This document shows positions 17,963-25,607 of a DNA stretch of 42,655 nucleotides, piece after piece. The notes below the pieces were generated by a model that had not been told where the DNA came from, searched no databases, and worked only from the letters and a program-made list of their open reading frames with translations. The position numbers and the translations under genes are program-made. Every line of letters begins with the position of its first letter. The first letter of the stretch is position 1. The stretch comes from an uncultured SAR86 cluster bacterium (lineage in GTDB: Bacteria > Pseudomonadota > Gammaproteobacteria > Magnimaribacterales > Magnimaribacteraceae), in the NCBI GenBank assembly GCA_902605935.1, contig CACLEI010000010.1, forward strand, positions 1 to 42,655, in the 5' to 3' direction.

Positions 17963-18757
17963 ATGAAAAAATTAGTAAACATAGAAGATAATATAAAAAT
18001 AGGCTCTACTGGTTCGAGGGATCTAACTGGAGATTTATTTTGTCCGCCTGAAGATGAGGCTAATGGTTCTGGGATAGTAATTATCCATGGAGGAGGCTGG
18101 AGAGAAGGAGACAAAAATCAATTACGTGGTTATGGAATCTTACTTGCTAGGGAAGGGTTTACCTGCCTCTCAGCTTCTTATAGATTATCTCAAGAAGAGA
18201 TTTGGCCTGCACAGATACAAGATGTGAATTGTGCAATACGTTATATAAGGGCAAATTCAGATAAATTAAAAATAGATCCAAATAGAATTGGTATTACAGG
18301 AAATTCTGCTGGTGGCCACCTATCCTTAATGGCAGCTCTATCGGATATAGATCCAAGTTTTGAAGGTGAAGGCGGAAATAATCATGTTACTTCAGAAGTA
18401 AAAGCTGTATGCGCCATATATCCTCCAGCACAAATAAGAAAATATGAGGATACCGATGCCATATTTGATGCTTACAAGGCCTTAATGGGTAATGATGCCT
18501 CTCAAGATGACTTCGATAAAGCTAGCCCTATTTTACAAATAAATAATCAGTTTCCTCCCACAATGCTGATTCACGGTTCAACTGATTCGGTTGTAAAACT
18601 ATCTGACTCGACAGATTTATATACAAAGTTAACCAATCTAAATATACCTACTGAACTTCATATATTTTCTCAAGAGGAGCATGCCTTTGATTCTCAGAAG
18701 GGATATGGAAGAACTGTTGCAGATCTGCAGAATTTATTTTTTAAGAAGTATCTTTAA
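17963..18757 (+). CDS. Alpha/beta hydrolase, HSL/carboxylesterase-like
   Basis: A 264-residue cytoplasmic alpha/beta hydrolase with no signal peptide, probably an esterase or amidase of unknown substrate. The oxyanion-hole motif HGGGW is at 42-46. The nucleophile elbow GNSAGG places Ser115, and Asp208 (HGSTDSVV) and His240 (EEHAFD) complete the triad. The HGGGW plus GxSAG pairing is typical of the hormone-sensitive-lipase/BD-FAE-type esterase group. The ATG sits 2 bases after a terminator T-run, so the only Shine-Dalgarno-like bases (TAGGA, 17945-17949) lie inside the hairpin. No alternative downstream start precedes the catalytic fold. It converges on tRNA-Met. Confidence 0.88.
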   Translation: MKKLVNIEDNIKIGSTGSRDLTGDLFCPPEDEANGSGIVIIHGGGWREGDKNQLRGYGILLAREGFTCLSASYRLSQEEIWPAQIQDVNCAIRYIRANSDKLKIDPNRIGITGNSAGGHLSLMAALSDIDPSFEGEGGNNHVTSEVKAVCAIYPPAQIRKYEDTDAIFDAYKALMGNDASQDDFDKASPILQINNQFPPTMLIHGSTDSVVKLSDSTDLYTKLTNLNIPTELHIFSQEEHAFDSQKGYGRTVADLQNLFFKKYL

Positions 18758-18763
18758 GACTAG

Positions 18764-18840
18764 TGGTGGTTGTGGGTGGGCTTGAACCACCGACCTCGGC
18801 ATTATGAATGCCGCGCTCTAACCAGCTGAGCTACACAACC
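18764..18840 (-). tRNA. tRNA-Met (elongator; anticodon CAT)
   Basis: A 77-base tRNA with encoded CCA. Read on the minus strand, acceptor GGTTGTG pairs with CACAACC, anticodon stem CGGCA/TGCCG closes loop TTCATAA, and the anticodon complement is at 18804-18806. It lacks the initiator features (1-72 is paired and there is no GGG/CCC anticodon stem). A CAT anticodon could also mark the lysidine-modified tRNA-Ile; I prefer Met because a tRNA-Met after ychF is a known gammaproteobacterial arrangement. Confidence 0.88.
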
Positions 18841-18849
18841 GTGTTGCGA

Positions 18850-18878
18850 ATTTTAGAGATCAGTTAGGATAAAGTCGA
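18850..18878 (-). promoter_or_regulatory. Candidate promoter for tRNA-Met
   Basis: On the minus strand TCGACT (18873-18878) and TAAAAT (18850-18855) are 17 bases apart, matching the sigma-70 consensus at 4 and 5 of 6 positions. They lie in the gap between the ychF stop and the tRNA. The -10 ends 9 bases before the mature tRNA, so the 5' leader would be very short. Confidence 0.45.
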
Positions 18879-18885
18879 GTAACTA

Positions 18886-19974
18886 TTAAACATTAAACCT
18901 AAAATGCATTATGTCGCCATCTTTAACAATATATTCATTACCCTCAGAACGCAGTTTTCCTGCTTCCTTAGCTCCCAATTCACCTGAATATTCGACATAA
19001 TCGTCATAAGCAATTGTCTCAGCTCTAATAAATCCTTTTTGAAAGTCAGTATGAATTACTCCAGCGGCTTCAGGAGCTGTAGAACCTTGTTTTGTTGTCC
19101 AGGCCCTGACTTCCTTTTCCCCAGCAGTAAAGTAAGTTATCAAAGATAACATCTTGTAACTTTCCCTTATAAGTTTATTGAGACCTGGCTCTTCTAGTCC
19201 CATATCCTTTAAGAATTCAATTCCCTCTTCAAAATCAAGCTCAGCGATTTCAGCCTCAAGTTGATTACACATAGGAATAACCGTTGAGTCTCTTTCTTCA
19301 GCATAGCTAACCAGATCTTCAAGCAAAATGTTATCAGAATCTAATTCTTCAACATTTCCTACATATAAACATGGTTTTACGGTTATCAAGCCTAACTCTT
19401 TAAAGGCTTCTTGGTCATTTTTAAAACTCTCGGTATTTCTTCCTAAAATTCCGCTACTTAATTCCGCAGATAGATTCTGGAATTTATCTCTTTGAATCAT
19501 TACCTCTTTGTCACCTGATCTAGTGGCCTTTTCCAGTCTAAGTAACGCGTTTGACAAAGTTTCAATATCGGCGAGAAGAAGTTCAGTTTCTACTGTTTCT
19601 AGATCTACCACAGGATTCACTTCATCATGCACATGCGTAATGTCAGGATTTTCGAAACATCTAATAACATGCAGAATTGCTTGTGTTTCTCTTATATGAG
19701 AAAGAAATTTATTTCCTAAACCTTCTCCTTCCGATGCACCTTTCACTAGCCCTGCAATGTCTACGAACTCTGTAGTTGTAGGTATTATTTTTTCAGGATT
19801 TACTATCTTAGCGACTTTATTAAGTCTTGGATCTGGGACAGGAACGATACCTTTATTAGGTTCAATAGTACAAAAAGGAAAATTTTGCGCTTCGATCCCT
19901 GCAGCTGTTAAGGCATTAAATAATGTTGATTTGCCAACATTTGGAAGTCCAACTATCCCACACTTAAGACTCAT
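18886..19974 (-). CDS. ychF: Redox-regulated ATPase/GTPase YchF (OLA1 family)
   Basis: YchF is an Obg-related, ribosome-associated P-loop NTPase that prefers ATP and is linked to stress responses. The N-terminus KCGIVGLPNVGKSTLFNALT contains the P-loop. NFPFCTIEPN, VDIAGLVKGASEGEGLGNKFL and the G4-region segment follow. The C-terminal TGS-like domain includes YFTAGEKEVRAWTT and the near-terminal KDGDIMHFRFNV. Its 362 residues are normal length. It overlaps the 3' end of pth by 11 bases, the usual pth-ychF coupling. Confidence 0.97.
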   Translation of the reverse strand: MSLKCGIVGLPNVGKSTLFNALTAAGIEAQNFPFCTIEPNKGIVPVPDPRLNKVAKIVNPEKIIPTTTEFVDIAGLVKGASEGEGLGNKFLSHIRETQAILHVIRCFENPDITHVHDEVNPVVDLETVETELLLADIETLSNALLRLEKATRSGDKEVMIQRDKFQNLSAELSSGILGRNTESFKNDQEAFKELGLITVKPCLYVGNVEELDSDNILLEDLVSYAEERDSTVIPMCNQLEAEIAELDFEEGIEFLKDMGLEEPGLNKLIRESYKMLSLITYFTAGEKEVRAWTTKQGSTAPEAAGVIHTDFQKGFIRAETIAYDDYVEYSGELGAKEAGKLRSEGNEYIVKDGDIMHFRFNV

Positions 19975-20560
19975 TATTTTCTTCCTTAATTGTGTGGTAA
20001 TTCATTACAGTCTTTTGCCAGCCATCTTGGATTATTTTTTCTCCCAGATCTAGGTAATTTATAAGATTACTCATTAATTTTTCTCTTTCTTCAACTGAGG
20101 CCTTTTTTAAGACATATGAAATGATATCTTTATCTTTCTCCGGTTTGCCTATTCCAATTCTTAATCTTTTAAAAGAGTTATCTCCTTGTAAATGATCTAT
20201 TATGCTTCTAAGGCCATTATGGCCTCCATGTCCGCCTGACTCTTTAAGCTTAATTTCTGAATTAGGCAGATCCAATTCATCATGAGCGATTAAAATTTGT
20301 TCTGTTCTAAGATTAAAAAATTTTTTTGTTTTTGACACGCATAAACCACTTTCATTCATATAGGTAGAAGGGATTACAAAGATCAACTTATAATTTTCAT
20401 TAACAAATTCAGCGAATTGACCTTGGATTTGTCTCTCTTTTTTTAGAGTTAATGAGTATTTACTGCAAAGCAGATCTACGTAATCAGCACCAGCATTATG
20501 TCGAGTGAGTGCATAGTCTTTACCAGGATTACCTAACCCTAATATCAATAATGGTTCCAT
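19964..20560 (-). CDS. pth: Peptidyl-tRNA hydrolase
   Basis: Pth cleaves the ester bond of peptidyl-tRNAs that drop off ribosomes, recycling tRNA. Family motifs are complete: LGLGNPGKDYALTRHNAG (with the Asn and catalytic His), STYMNESG and AHDELDLP (catalytic Asp), and GGHGGHNGLRSII. The 198-residue length is normal. It lies 17 bases after rplY and overlaps ychF, matching the prs-rplY-pth-ychF order. No obvious Shine-Dalgarno precedes the ATG. Confidence 0.96.
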   Translation of the reverse strand: MEPLLILGLGNPGKDYALTRHNAGADYVDLLCSKYSLTLKKERQIQGQFAEFVNENYKLIFVIPSTYMNESGLCVSKTKKFFNLRTEQILIAHDELDLPNSEIKLKESGGHGGHNGLRSIIDHLQGDNSFKRLRIGIGKPEKDKDIISYVLKKASVEEREKLMSNLINYLDLGEKIIQDGWQKTVMNYHTIKEENNES

Positions 20561-20577
20561 GAGGTCTTATTGGAGGA

Positions 20578-21261
20578 TTATTCGTCTGCCTCTTCTTGGC
20601 CTTCACTAGATTCTGCACCGTCTTCTTCAGAAGATTCTCCATCTTCTTCTGTTTCAATGATTTCAGGTTCAACATCAAGTACTTTTGCTTCAGTCACTGA
20701 AACTACAGCCTGATCTCTATCATCGCCTAGAGCAAGTGATGGAATTTCTACACCTTCAGGTAGATTAAGCGCTGATAAAAATATTGAGTCCCCAACATCT
20801 AGTTCAGCTACATCTACTTCGAGGTATTCTGGAAGATTAGAAGCTAGACAACTTATATCGATATCATTAATTAGACGAGAAATTGCACCACCATGCATTT
20901 TAACGCCCATACAGTTATCTTCATTTAAGAATCTTACAGGAACAGAGATACTAATTTTCGTGTCAGGATTAACTCTTTGAAGGTCTGCATGCAGAACTCT
21001 TTGAGTAGCTGGATGTCTTTGAATTTCTTTTACGATAACATTTTGCTCATCGCCTGAAATATTTATGTTCAATATTTGAGTAGCAAATCCAGGTATCTCA
21101 GATGCTTTTGCAATATCCTTCTCTAAAATAGATATTCTTATAGGGTCTTTTTCTCCACCATATATCACAGCTGGTACTGAACCCATTCTTCTCAACTGTC
21201 TACTAGAAGATTTTCCTTCAACTTCTCTGTTGGTTGCATTTAAATTAACTTGTTCACTCAT
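20578..21261 (-). CDS. rplY: 50S ribosomal protein L25 (long CTC form)
   Basis: L25 binds 5S rRNA. This is the long, two-domain CTC/TL5 form (227 residues) rather than the short enterobacterial one. The N-terminal 5S-binding domain covers ~1-90 (GKSSSRQLRRMGSVPAVIYG, and RVLHADLQRV near its end). A beta-rich C-terminal domain (~95-190) with LPEYLEVDVAELDVGDSI follows, and the tail from ~200 is almost entirely Glu, Asp, Ser and Gly. It sits 11 bases after prs and 17 before pth. Confidence 0.95.
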   Translation of the reverse strand: MSEQVNLNATNREVEGKSSSRQLRRMGSVPAVIYGGEKDPIRISILEKDIAKASEIPGFATQILNINISGDEQNVIVKEIQRHPATQRVLHADLQRVNPDTKISISVPVRFLNEDNCMGVKMHGGAISRLINDIDISCLASNLPEYLEVDVAELDVGDSIFLSALNLPEGVEIPSLALGDDRDQAVVSVTEAKVLDVEPEIIETEEDGESSEEDGAESSEGQEEADE

Positions 21262-21272
21262 AATTCAATTGA

Positions 21273-22229
21273 TCACATAAGCATTTCACTTATTGATTCC
21301 TCTTTATTTAACCTCTTTATGGCCTCAGCTAAAGTTGGTGCCAAAGATATACATCTTATCTTTTTACAGGATTTAGCTTCTTCCGAGAGCGGTATAGTAT
21401 CTGTTACAACTAATTGATCAAGTGAAGATTGATTTATTTTTTCTATTGCCTCACCTGATAAAACAGGATGAGTGATGTAAGCACTCACACTTCTAGCATC
21501 CTTGGCCTTCAATGCATCAGCTGCATTGCATAATGTTCCACATGTATCTGCCATATCGTCATAAAGCAAACAATCTTTTTTTGAAACATCTCCTATCACA
21601 TTCATCACTTCAGATTTGTTCGCTTCGTCTCTTCTTTTATCGATAATTGCCAAGTCACCAATATCTAAAAACTTAGATAGAGCTCTTGACCTAACTACGC
21701 CACCGACATCAGGACTTACAACTAATATGTCCTTGAATTTTTGTTTTTTGATGTCCTCATAGATAACTTTTGTCCCGTATATATTATCTACTGGTATATC
21801 GAAAAATCCTTGAATCTGTTCAGAATGAAGCTCTACTGTTAAAACTCTATCAATTCCAGATCTTTCTAAGATACCTGCAATAACTTTAGCACTAATTGGA
21901 ACTCTTTGAGACCTTACACGTCTGTCTTGCCTTGCATATCCATAATATGGAATAACAGCTGTAATTCGTCCTGCAGAAGACCACCTAAGAGCATCAACCA
22001 TTAGTATTAATTCAATTAAATTCACATGAGAAGGACTACAAGTTGGCTGGATTATGTAAACGTCTTTGCCTCTTACGTTTTCGTTAATTTTCACGCTGAT
22101 TTCGCCATCACTAAAACGACCGATATCTGCTTTTCCTTGCTTTAGAGCAAGTTTTTTACAAATTTTTTCAGTAAGCTCAAGGTTAGCTGTTCCGCTAAAG
22201 ACAGCTATTTTTTGATGTCTTTTCTCCAT
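21273..22229 (-). CDS. prs: Ribose-phosphate pyrophosphokinase
   Basis: Prs makes PRPP from ribose-5-phosphate and ATP, feeding purine, pyrimidine, NAD, His and Trp synthesis. Diagnostic segments are [11 protein letters not shown], the ATP-binding [27 protein letters not shown], and the PRPP loop [11 protein letters not shown]. The 318-residue length is normal. A good AGGAGAG Shine-Dalgarno lies just upstream of the ATG at 22229. tRNA-Gln is 16 bases upstream on the same strand, so the tRNA is probably excised from an ispE-prs transcript. Confidence 0.97.
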   Translation of the reverse strand: MEKRHQKIAVFSGTANLELTEKICKKLALKQGKADIGRFSDGEISVKINENVRGKDVYIIQPTCSPSHVNLIELILMVDALRWSSAGRITAVIPYYGYARQDRRVRSQRVPISAKVIAGILERSGIDRVLTVELHSEQIQGFFDIPVDNIYGTKVIYEDIKKQKFKDILVVSPDVGGVVRSRALSKFLDIGDLAIIDKRRDEANKSEVMNVIGDVSKKDCLLYDDMADTCGTLCNAADALKAKDARSVSAYITHPVLSGEAIEKINQSSLDQLVVTDTIPLSEEAKSCKKIRCISLAPTLAEAIKRLNKEESISEMLM

Positions 22230-22245
22230 TTGTCTCTCCTATAGA

Positions 22246-22320
22246 TGGCTGGGGTGGCTGGATTCGAACCAGCGCATGGCGGCATCAAAAGCCGCTGCCT
22301 TACCGCTTGGCCACACCCCA
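22246..22320 (-). tRNA. tRNA-Gln (anticodon TTG)
   Basis: A 75-base tRNA with encoded CCA on the minus strand. Acceptor TGGGGTG pairs with CACCCCA, leaving G73-type end GCCA. The anticodon stem GCGGC/GCCGC closes loop TTTTGAT, giving anticodon TTG (complement at 22286-22288), and the T-loop is GGTTCGAATCC. It is embedded between ispE and prs, an arrangement also found in pseudomonads. Confidence 0.97.
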
Positions 22321-22339
22321 TTCATATATTTCGCGTATT

Positions 22340-23152
22340 TTATTCTATTATTTGCATTAAGGGTGAACGTTCTAAGCTTTTTGTTAAAACTAACTCAGGA
22401 AAATTTTTCTGTGCTGACTCAGCAGCAGATTTATTGTCAAACTCCAGAAAAATAGTAGAGCCAGTCCCTGATAATTTAGGTTCACCAATCAATCTCAGGT
22501 TATTAAAAGCTTCATCCATTTCCGGATAAGTCCTTCTTATCCATACTTCAAAACTATTAAATGACTGGTCACTAGTAAAGTTCTTTTTACTGATTTTAGG
22601 CCTAGGTACAAAACTAGCTTGCTCAAAAGCATTTTTAGTACTTATCTTTAATGCGGGCAAAAATAACAAGTAATATTTCTTTTGATATGGATATTCAGCC
22701 AGAATTTCACCCCTTCCTTCTGCCCAGGCAGTCTTACCATATAGAAAGAAAGGAACATCTGAACCTAACTTTAGAGCAATTTCTGCAAGATCTTGGTCTG
22801 ATATATCCAAATTCCAAAATTTTCTTAATCCTAGTAGTGTTGATGCTGCATCAGAACTTCCGCCCCCTAAACCCTTTTGATCAGGAATAGACTTTACGAG
22901 TTCAATTTTGACGCCTTCTTTTACAGAGAATAAATCCTTTAGGAGCTTTGCCGCTTTTAAAACAATATTTTGTTTTATAGGAATGGATTCAATTAATTCA
23001 ATAGAATTTGAATTCTTTTTAAGCGTTATATCGTCAAATAATTCAATTAGAGTAAATAATGAGGATAAGTCATGGAATCCATCATTTCTTCTTTTTAGTA
23101 CCTCAAGATGTAAGTTAAGTTTTGCGGGTGCTCTTAATTTTAATTCTTCCAT
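22340..23152 (-). CDS. ispE: 4-diphosphocytidyl-2-C-methyl-D-erythritol kinase IspE
   Basis: IspE phosphorylates CDP-methylerythritol in the MEP pathway of isoprenoid synthesis. It is a GHMP-family kinase of 270 residues. The N-terminal substrate segment is APAKLNLHLEVLKRRNDGFHDLSS, the glycine-rich ATP loop is KGLGGGSSDAASTLLGL (~93-109), and SDVPFFLYGKTAWAEGRGE follows. The C-terminal GEPKLSGTGSTIF is the third GHMP motif. Its start overlaps the lolB 3' end by 13 bases, the conserved lolB-ispE coupling. Confidence 0.96.
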   Translation of the reverse strand: MEELKLRAPAKLNLHLEVLKRRNDGFHDLSSLFTLIELFDDITLKKNSNSIELIESIPIKQNIVLKAAKLLKDLFSVKEGVKIELVKSIPDQKGLGGGSSDAASTLLGLRKFWNLDISDQDLAEIALKLGSDVPFFLYGKTAWAEGRGEILAEYPYQKKYYLLFLPALKISTKNAFEQASFVPRPKISKKNFTSDQSFNSFEVWIRRTYPEMDEAFNNLRLIGEPKLSGTGSTIFLEFDNKSAAESAQKNFPELVLTKSLERSPLMQIIE

Positions 23153-23655
23153 ATTTTTTTAACTTTCATAAGAAGATTTAAGTCTCTATATAAAAGAGTG
23201 ACTTCTGAAGGATAATCATCAGATCCTTTAGTTTCTATTTCCAATCCTATTTCCTCATCTAGTAGAACTTTTGATTCAAGTCCTAGTAATAATTCTAAAA
23301 AACTCTCAACTTTTAATATAGGCAAGTCGTAAGGCAAGATATTATTTTCAATAAATTCATTTATATTTAGTGTCTCTCTTCTATCTAGGATGATAACTTT
23401 CTCTGGTAGAAGATAGTTTTTTCCAATATTCAACGAAACAGTATTTCCATCTTTGCTAAGAACGAAATAACCTGTTTCCTTGCTATCCATATACGAAAGC
23501 TTAAACTTACCTTCTATTTTAAAATTTTCTTGGACATTTTTAATTTCACTCGAAAATTTTTGGGGTTCCATTGGGATTGAAGTGCATCCAAGAGATATAA
23601 TTATTAGAGATAAAACGATTACATATTGTGAAAATAATCTTCTTGGATTGATCAT
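23140..23655 (-). CDS. lolB: Outer-membrane lipoprotein receptor LolB
   Basis: LolB accepts lipoproteins from periplasmic LolA and inserts them into the outer membrane. Overall sequence conservation is weak, so the name rests partly on position (directly before ispE and divergent from prfA). The structure fits: a basic N-terminus, a hydrophobic signal segment and a lipobox ending SLGC, then about 150 residues of beta-rich sequence (NFKIEGKFKLSYMDSKETGYF and similar). I take ATG 23655 (171 residues) as the start; the frame also allows a TTG at 23673 adding six residues, which would crowd the prfA leader. Confidence 0.85.
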   Translation of the reverse strand: MINPRRLFSQYVIVLSLIIISLGCTSIPMEPQKFSSEIKNVQENFKIEGKFKLSYMDSKETGYFVLSKDGNTVSLNIGKNYLLPEKVIILDRRETLNINEFIENNILPYDLPILKVESFLELLLGLESKVLLDEEIGLEIETKGSDDYPSEVTLLYRDLNLLMKVKKIWKN

Positions 23656-23685
23656 AAATTCTATTATCAGCAAAGGTTTACATAA

Positions 23686-24774
23686 ATGATAGAGAGTATT
23701 TTAAATAAATTAGGTGATGTTTCTTTTAGATATGAAGAAATAGAATCTCTTTTGAGTAAACCGGATATAACCTCTAATCAGGAAGAGTTTATAAAACTTT
23801 CAAAAGAATACGCAGATTTATCTCCTGTTGTGAATGCATTCAATGCATTCAAAAAAGCTGAAGGTGATATGAATGAAGCCAAAGTACTTATCAAGGATTC
23901 TGATCCTGAAATAAAACAAATGGCAGAAATTGAATTCGAGGAACTAAAGCAAAGTATTGAAGACCTTGAAAATGAACTTAAACGGTTACTACTTCCCAAA
24001 GATCCTGACGATTCAAAAGATGTTTTTCTTGAAATAAGAGCTGGTACAGGAGGCGATGAAGCTGCTCTTTTCTCTGGTGATCTATATAGAATGTATTCTC
24101 GATTATCTGAAAGGAATAACTGGAAGATGGAAATAGTCAGCGTGAGAGAGGGCGATCATGGTGGGTTCAAGGAACTTGTTACAAGAATAGAGGGTTCCGA
24201 TGTTTACAAGCAACTAAAGTTTGAAGCTGGGGTTCATAGAGTACAAAGAGTTCCTTCTACAGAATCTCAAGGAAGGGTACATACATCAGCATGTTCGGTT
24301 GCTGTTTTAGCAGAACAAGATGACTTAGCGGAAATAAATATAGATAAAAATGATTTGAGGGTTGATACCTTCCGAGCATCAGGTGCTGGAGGTCAGCATG
24401 TTAATAAAACAGATTCTGCCGTTAGATTAACTCACATACCAACAGGTATAGTAGTAGAGTGCCAGGATGGTCGCTCCCAACATAAAAATAAAGAGAAAGC
24501 CCTTTCATTGCTTCAGTCGAAATTACAAAATGCTGAGAAAGAGAAAGTAGAATCTGAACAAGCTGAAAATAGAAGAGTCATGGTAGGGTCTGGAGATAGA
24601 TCTGAAAAAATAAGAACTTATAACTTCCCGCAAAACAGAATTACTGATCATCGTATTGAGTTTTCTGTTCATAACTTACCCGGTTTTTTAGATGGAGATA
24701 TGGAGGTTATGATTACAGCTTTACTCGAAGAGAACCAAGCAAGAGCTCTAGCTAATCTTGAATCTTCAAGCTGA
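23686..24774 (+). CDS. prfA: Peptide chain release factor 1
   Basis: RF1 recognises UAA and UAG and triggers peptidyl-tRNA hydrolysis. The GGQ motif is at residues 235-237 within FRASGAGGQHVNKTDSAVR. The anticodon-like P-x-T tripeptide is Pro-Ser-Thr at 190-192 (VQRVPSTESQGRVHTSAC); Ala is common at the middle position. IRAGTGGDEAALF and ECQDGRSQHKNKEKAL are also family segments. At 362 residues it is full length. It diverges from lolB across about 30 bases and overlaps prmC by one base. Confidence 0.97.
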   Translation: MIESILNKLGDVSFRYEEIESLLSKPDITSNQEEFIKLSKEYADLSPVVNAFNAFKKAEGDMNEAKVLIKDSDPEIKQMAEIEFEELKQSIEDLENELKRLLLPKDPDDSKDVFLEIRAGTGGDEAALFSGDLYRMYSRLSERNNWKMEIVSVREGDHGGFKELVTRIEGSDVYKQLKFEAGVHRVQRVPSTESQGRVHTSACSVAVLAEQDDLAEINIDKNDLRVDTFRASGAGGQHVNKTDSAVRLTHIPTGIVVECQDGRSQHKNKEKALSLLQSKLQNAEKEKVESEQAENRRVMVGSGDRSEKIRTYNFPQNRITDHRIEFSVHNLPGFLDGDMEVMITALLEENQARALANLESSS

Positions 24775-25607
24775 TGGATGATTATTCTGCTTTAAACCAG
24801 ATAAAACTTCTCACGCAATCAAGTATTGTAAGTTCTCAACTAGATATTGAGTTATTGGTATTACATCTATTAGAAATTGATAGGAATACTTTATATAGAG
24901 ATAACCCTCCATTAACAGTTGAAATTAGAAATAAACTTAAAGAACTTACTCAGCGAAGAGAAAAAGGTGAGCCTCTAGCTTATCTAGTAAATAATATCGA
25001 ATTCTGGAATCTTAGTCTTTACGTCGATCAAAATGTCTTAGTTCCTAGACCAGAAACGGAAATCTTAGTTCAAAAAGTCTTAGAAATATTTGATCAAAAA
25101 AAAATTAGAGTCTTGGATTTAGGAACCGGTTCAGGTGCTATTGGACTATCTTTAGCCAAGGAGAGGGCAAACTGGGAAGTTGTGTGTTCAGATTTAAGTT
25201 ATGAAGCTCTAAAAGTGACATCGAAAAATATGATAAGGAATTCATTAGATGTACCTCTAGTCAATTCAAACTGGTTGTCTGCTTTTACGAAGGAGTATTT
25301 TGATGTGATTGTGTCCAATCCTCCTTATATTAATCCTTCTGATCCTAGAGTTTATTCTGATGGGTTAAAGTTTGAGCCAAAACAAGCACTGATATCTGAT
25401 TCAGGAGGACTATATGACATTGAGAGAATTGTTAAAGAAACTTCGGAAATTCTTAATAATGCTGGCTACTTATTCATTGAACATGGCTATGATCAATCCG
25501 ACTTGGTTGTCTCAATATTTAAGAGATGCGGTTTTTCTCAAATTAGAACGTTTAAAGATTTAAACGGTGATGATAGAGTCTGCTTAGGAAAGTTAAATAG
25601 ATGTTAA
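24774..25607 (+). CDS. prmC: Release factor glutamine N5-methyltransferase PrmC
   Basis: PrmC methylates the Gln of the GGQ motif in release factors, raising their activity; it is normally the gene after prfA. The 277-residue protein has an N-terminal helical domain with REKGEPLAYLVNNIEFWNL, the SAM-binding VLDLGTGSGAIGLSLA (~118-133), and the NPPYINPSDP catalytic motif that recognises the glutamine amide. Its start overlaps the prfA stop by one base, and its last codons overlap the next gene by 7 bases. Confidence 0.97.
   Translation: MDDYSALNQIKLLTQSSIVSSQLDIELLVLHLLEIDRNTLYRDNPPLTVEIRNKLKELTQRREKGEPLAYLVNNIEFWNLSLYVDQNVLVPRPETEILVQKVLEIFDQKKIRVLDLGTGSGAIGLSLAKERANWEVVCSDLSYEALKVTSKNMIRNSLDVPLVNSNWLSAFTKEYFDVIVSNPPYINPSDPRVYSDGLKFEPKQALISDSGGLYDIERIVKETSEILNNAGYLFIEHGYDQSDLVVSIFKRCGFSQIRTFKDLNGDDRVCLGKLNRC

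Noticed and set aside
22245-22529. Plus-strand 94-codon open frame starting in tRNA-Gln
   Set aside because: It is antisense to tRNA-Gln and to the 3' part of ispE, which are both certain.
23832-23853. Short tandem repeat GCATTCAAT in prfA
   Set aside because: It encodes an Asn-Ala-Phe repeat in frame within the normal RF1 N-terminal domain; two copies only.
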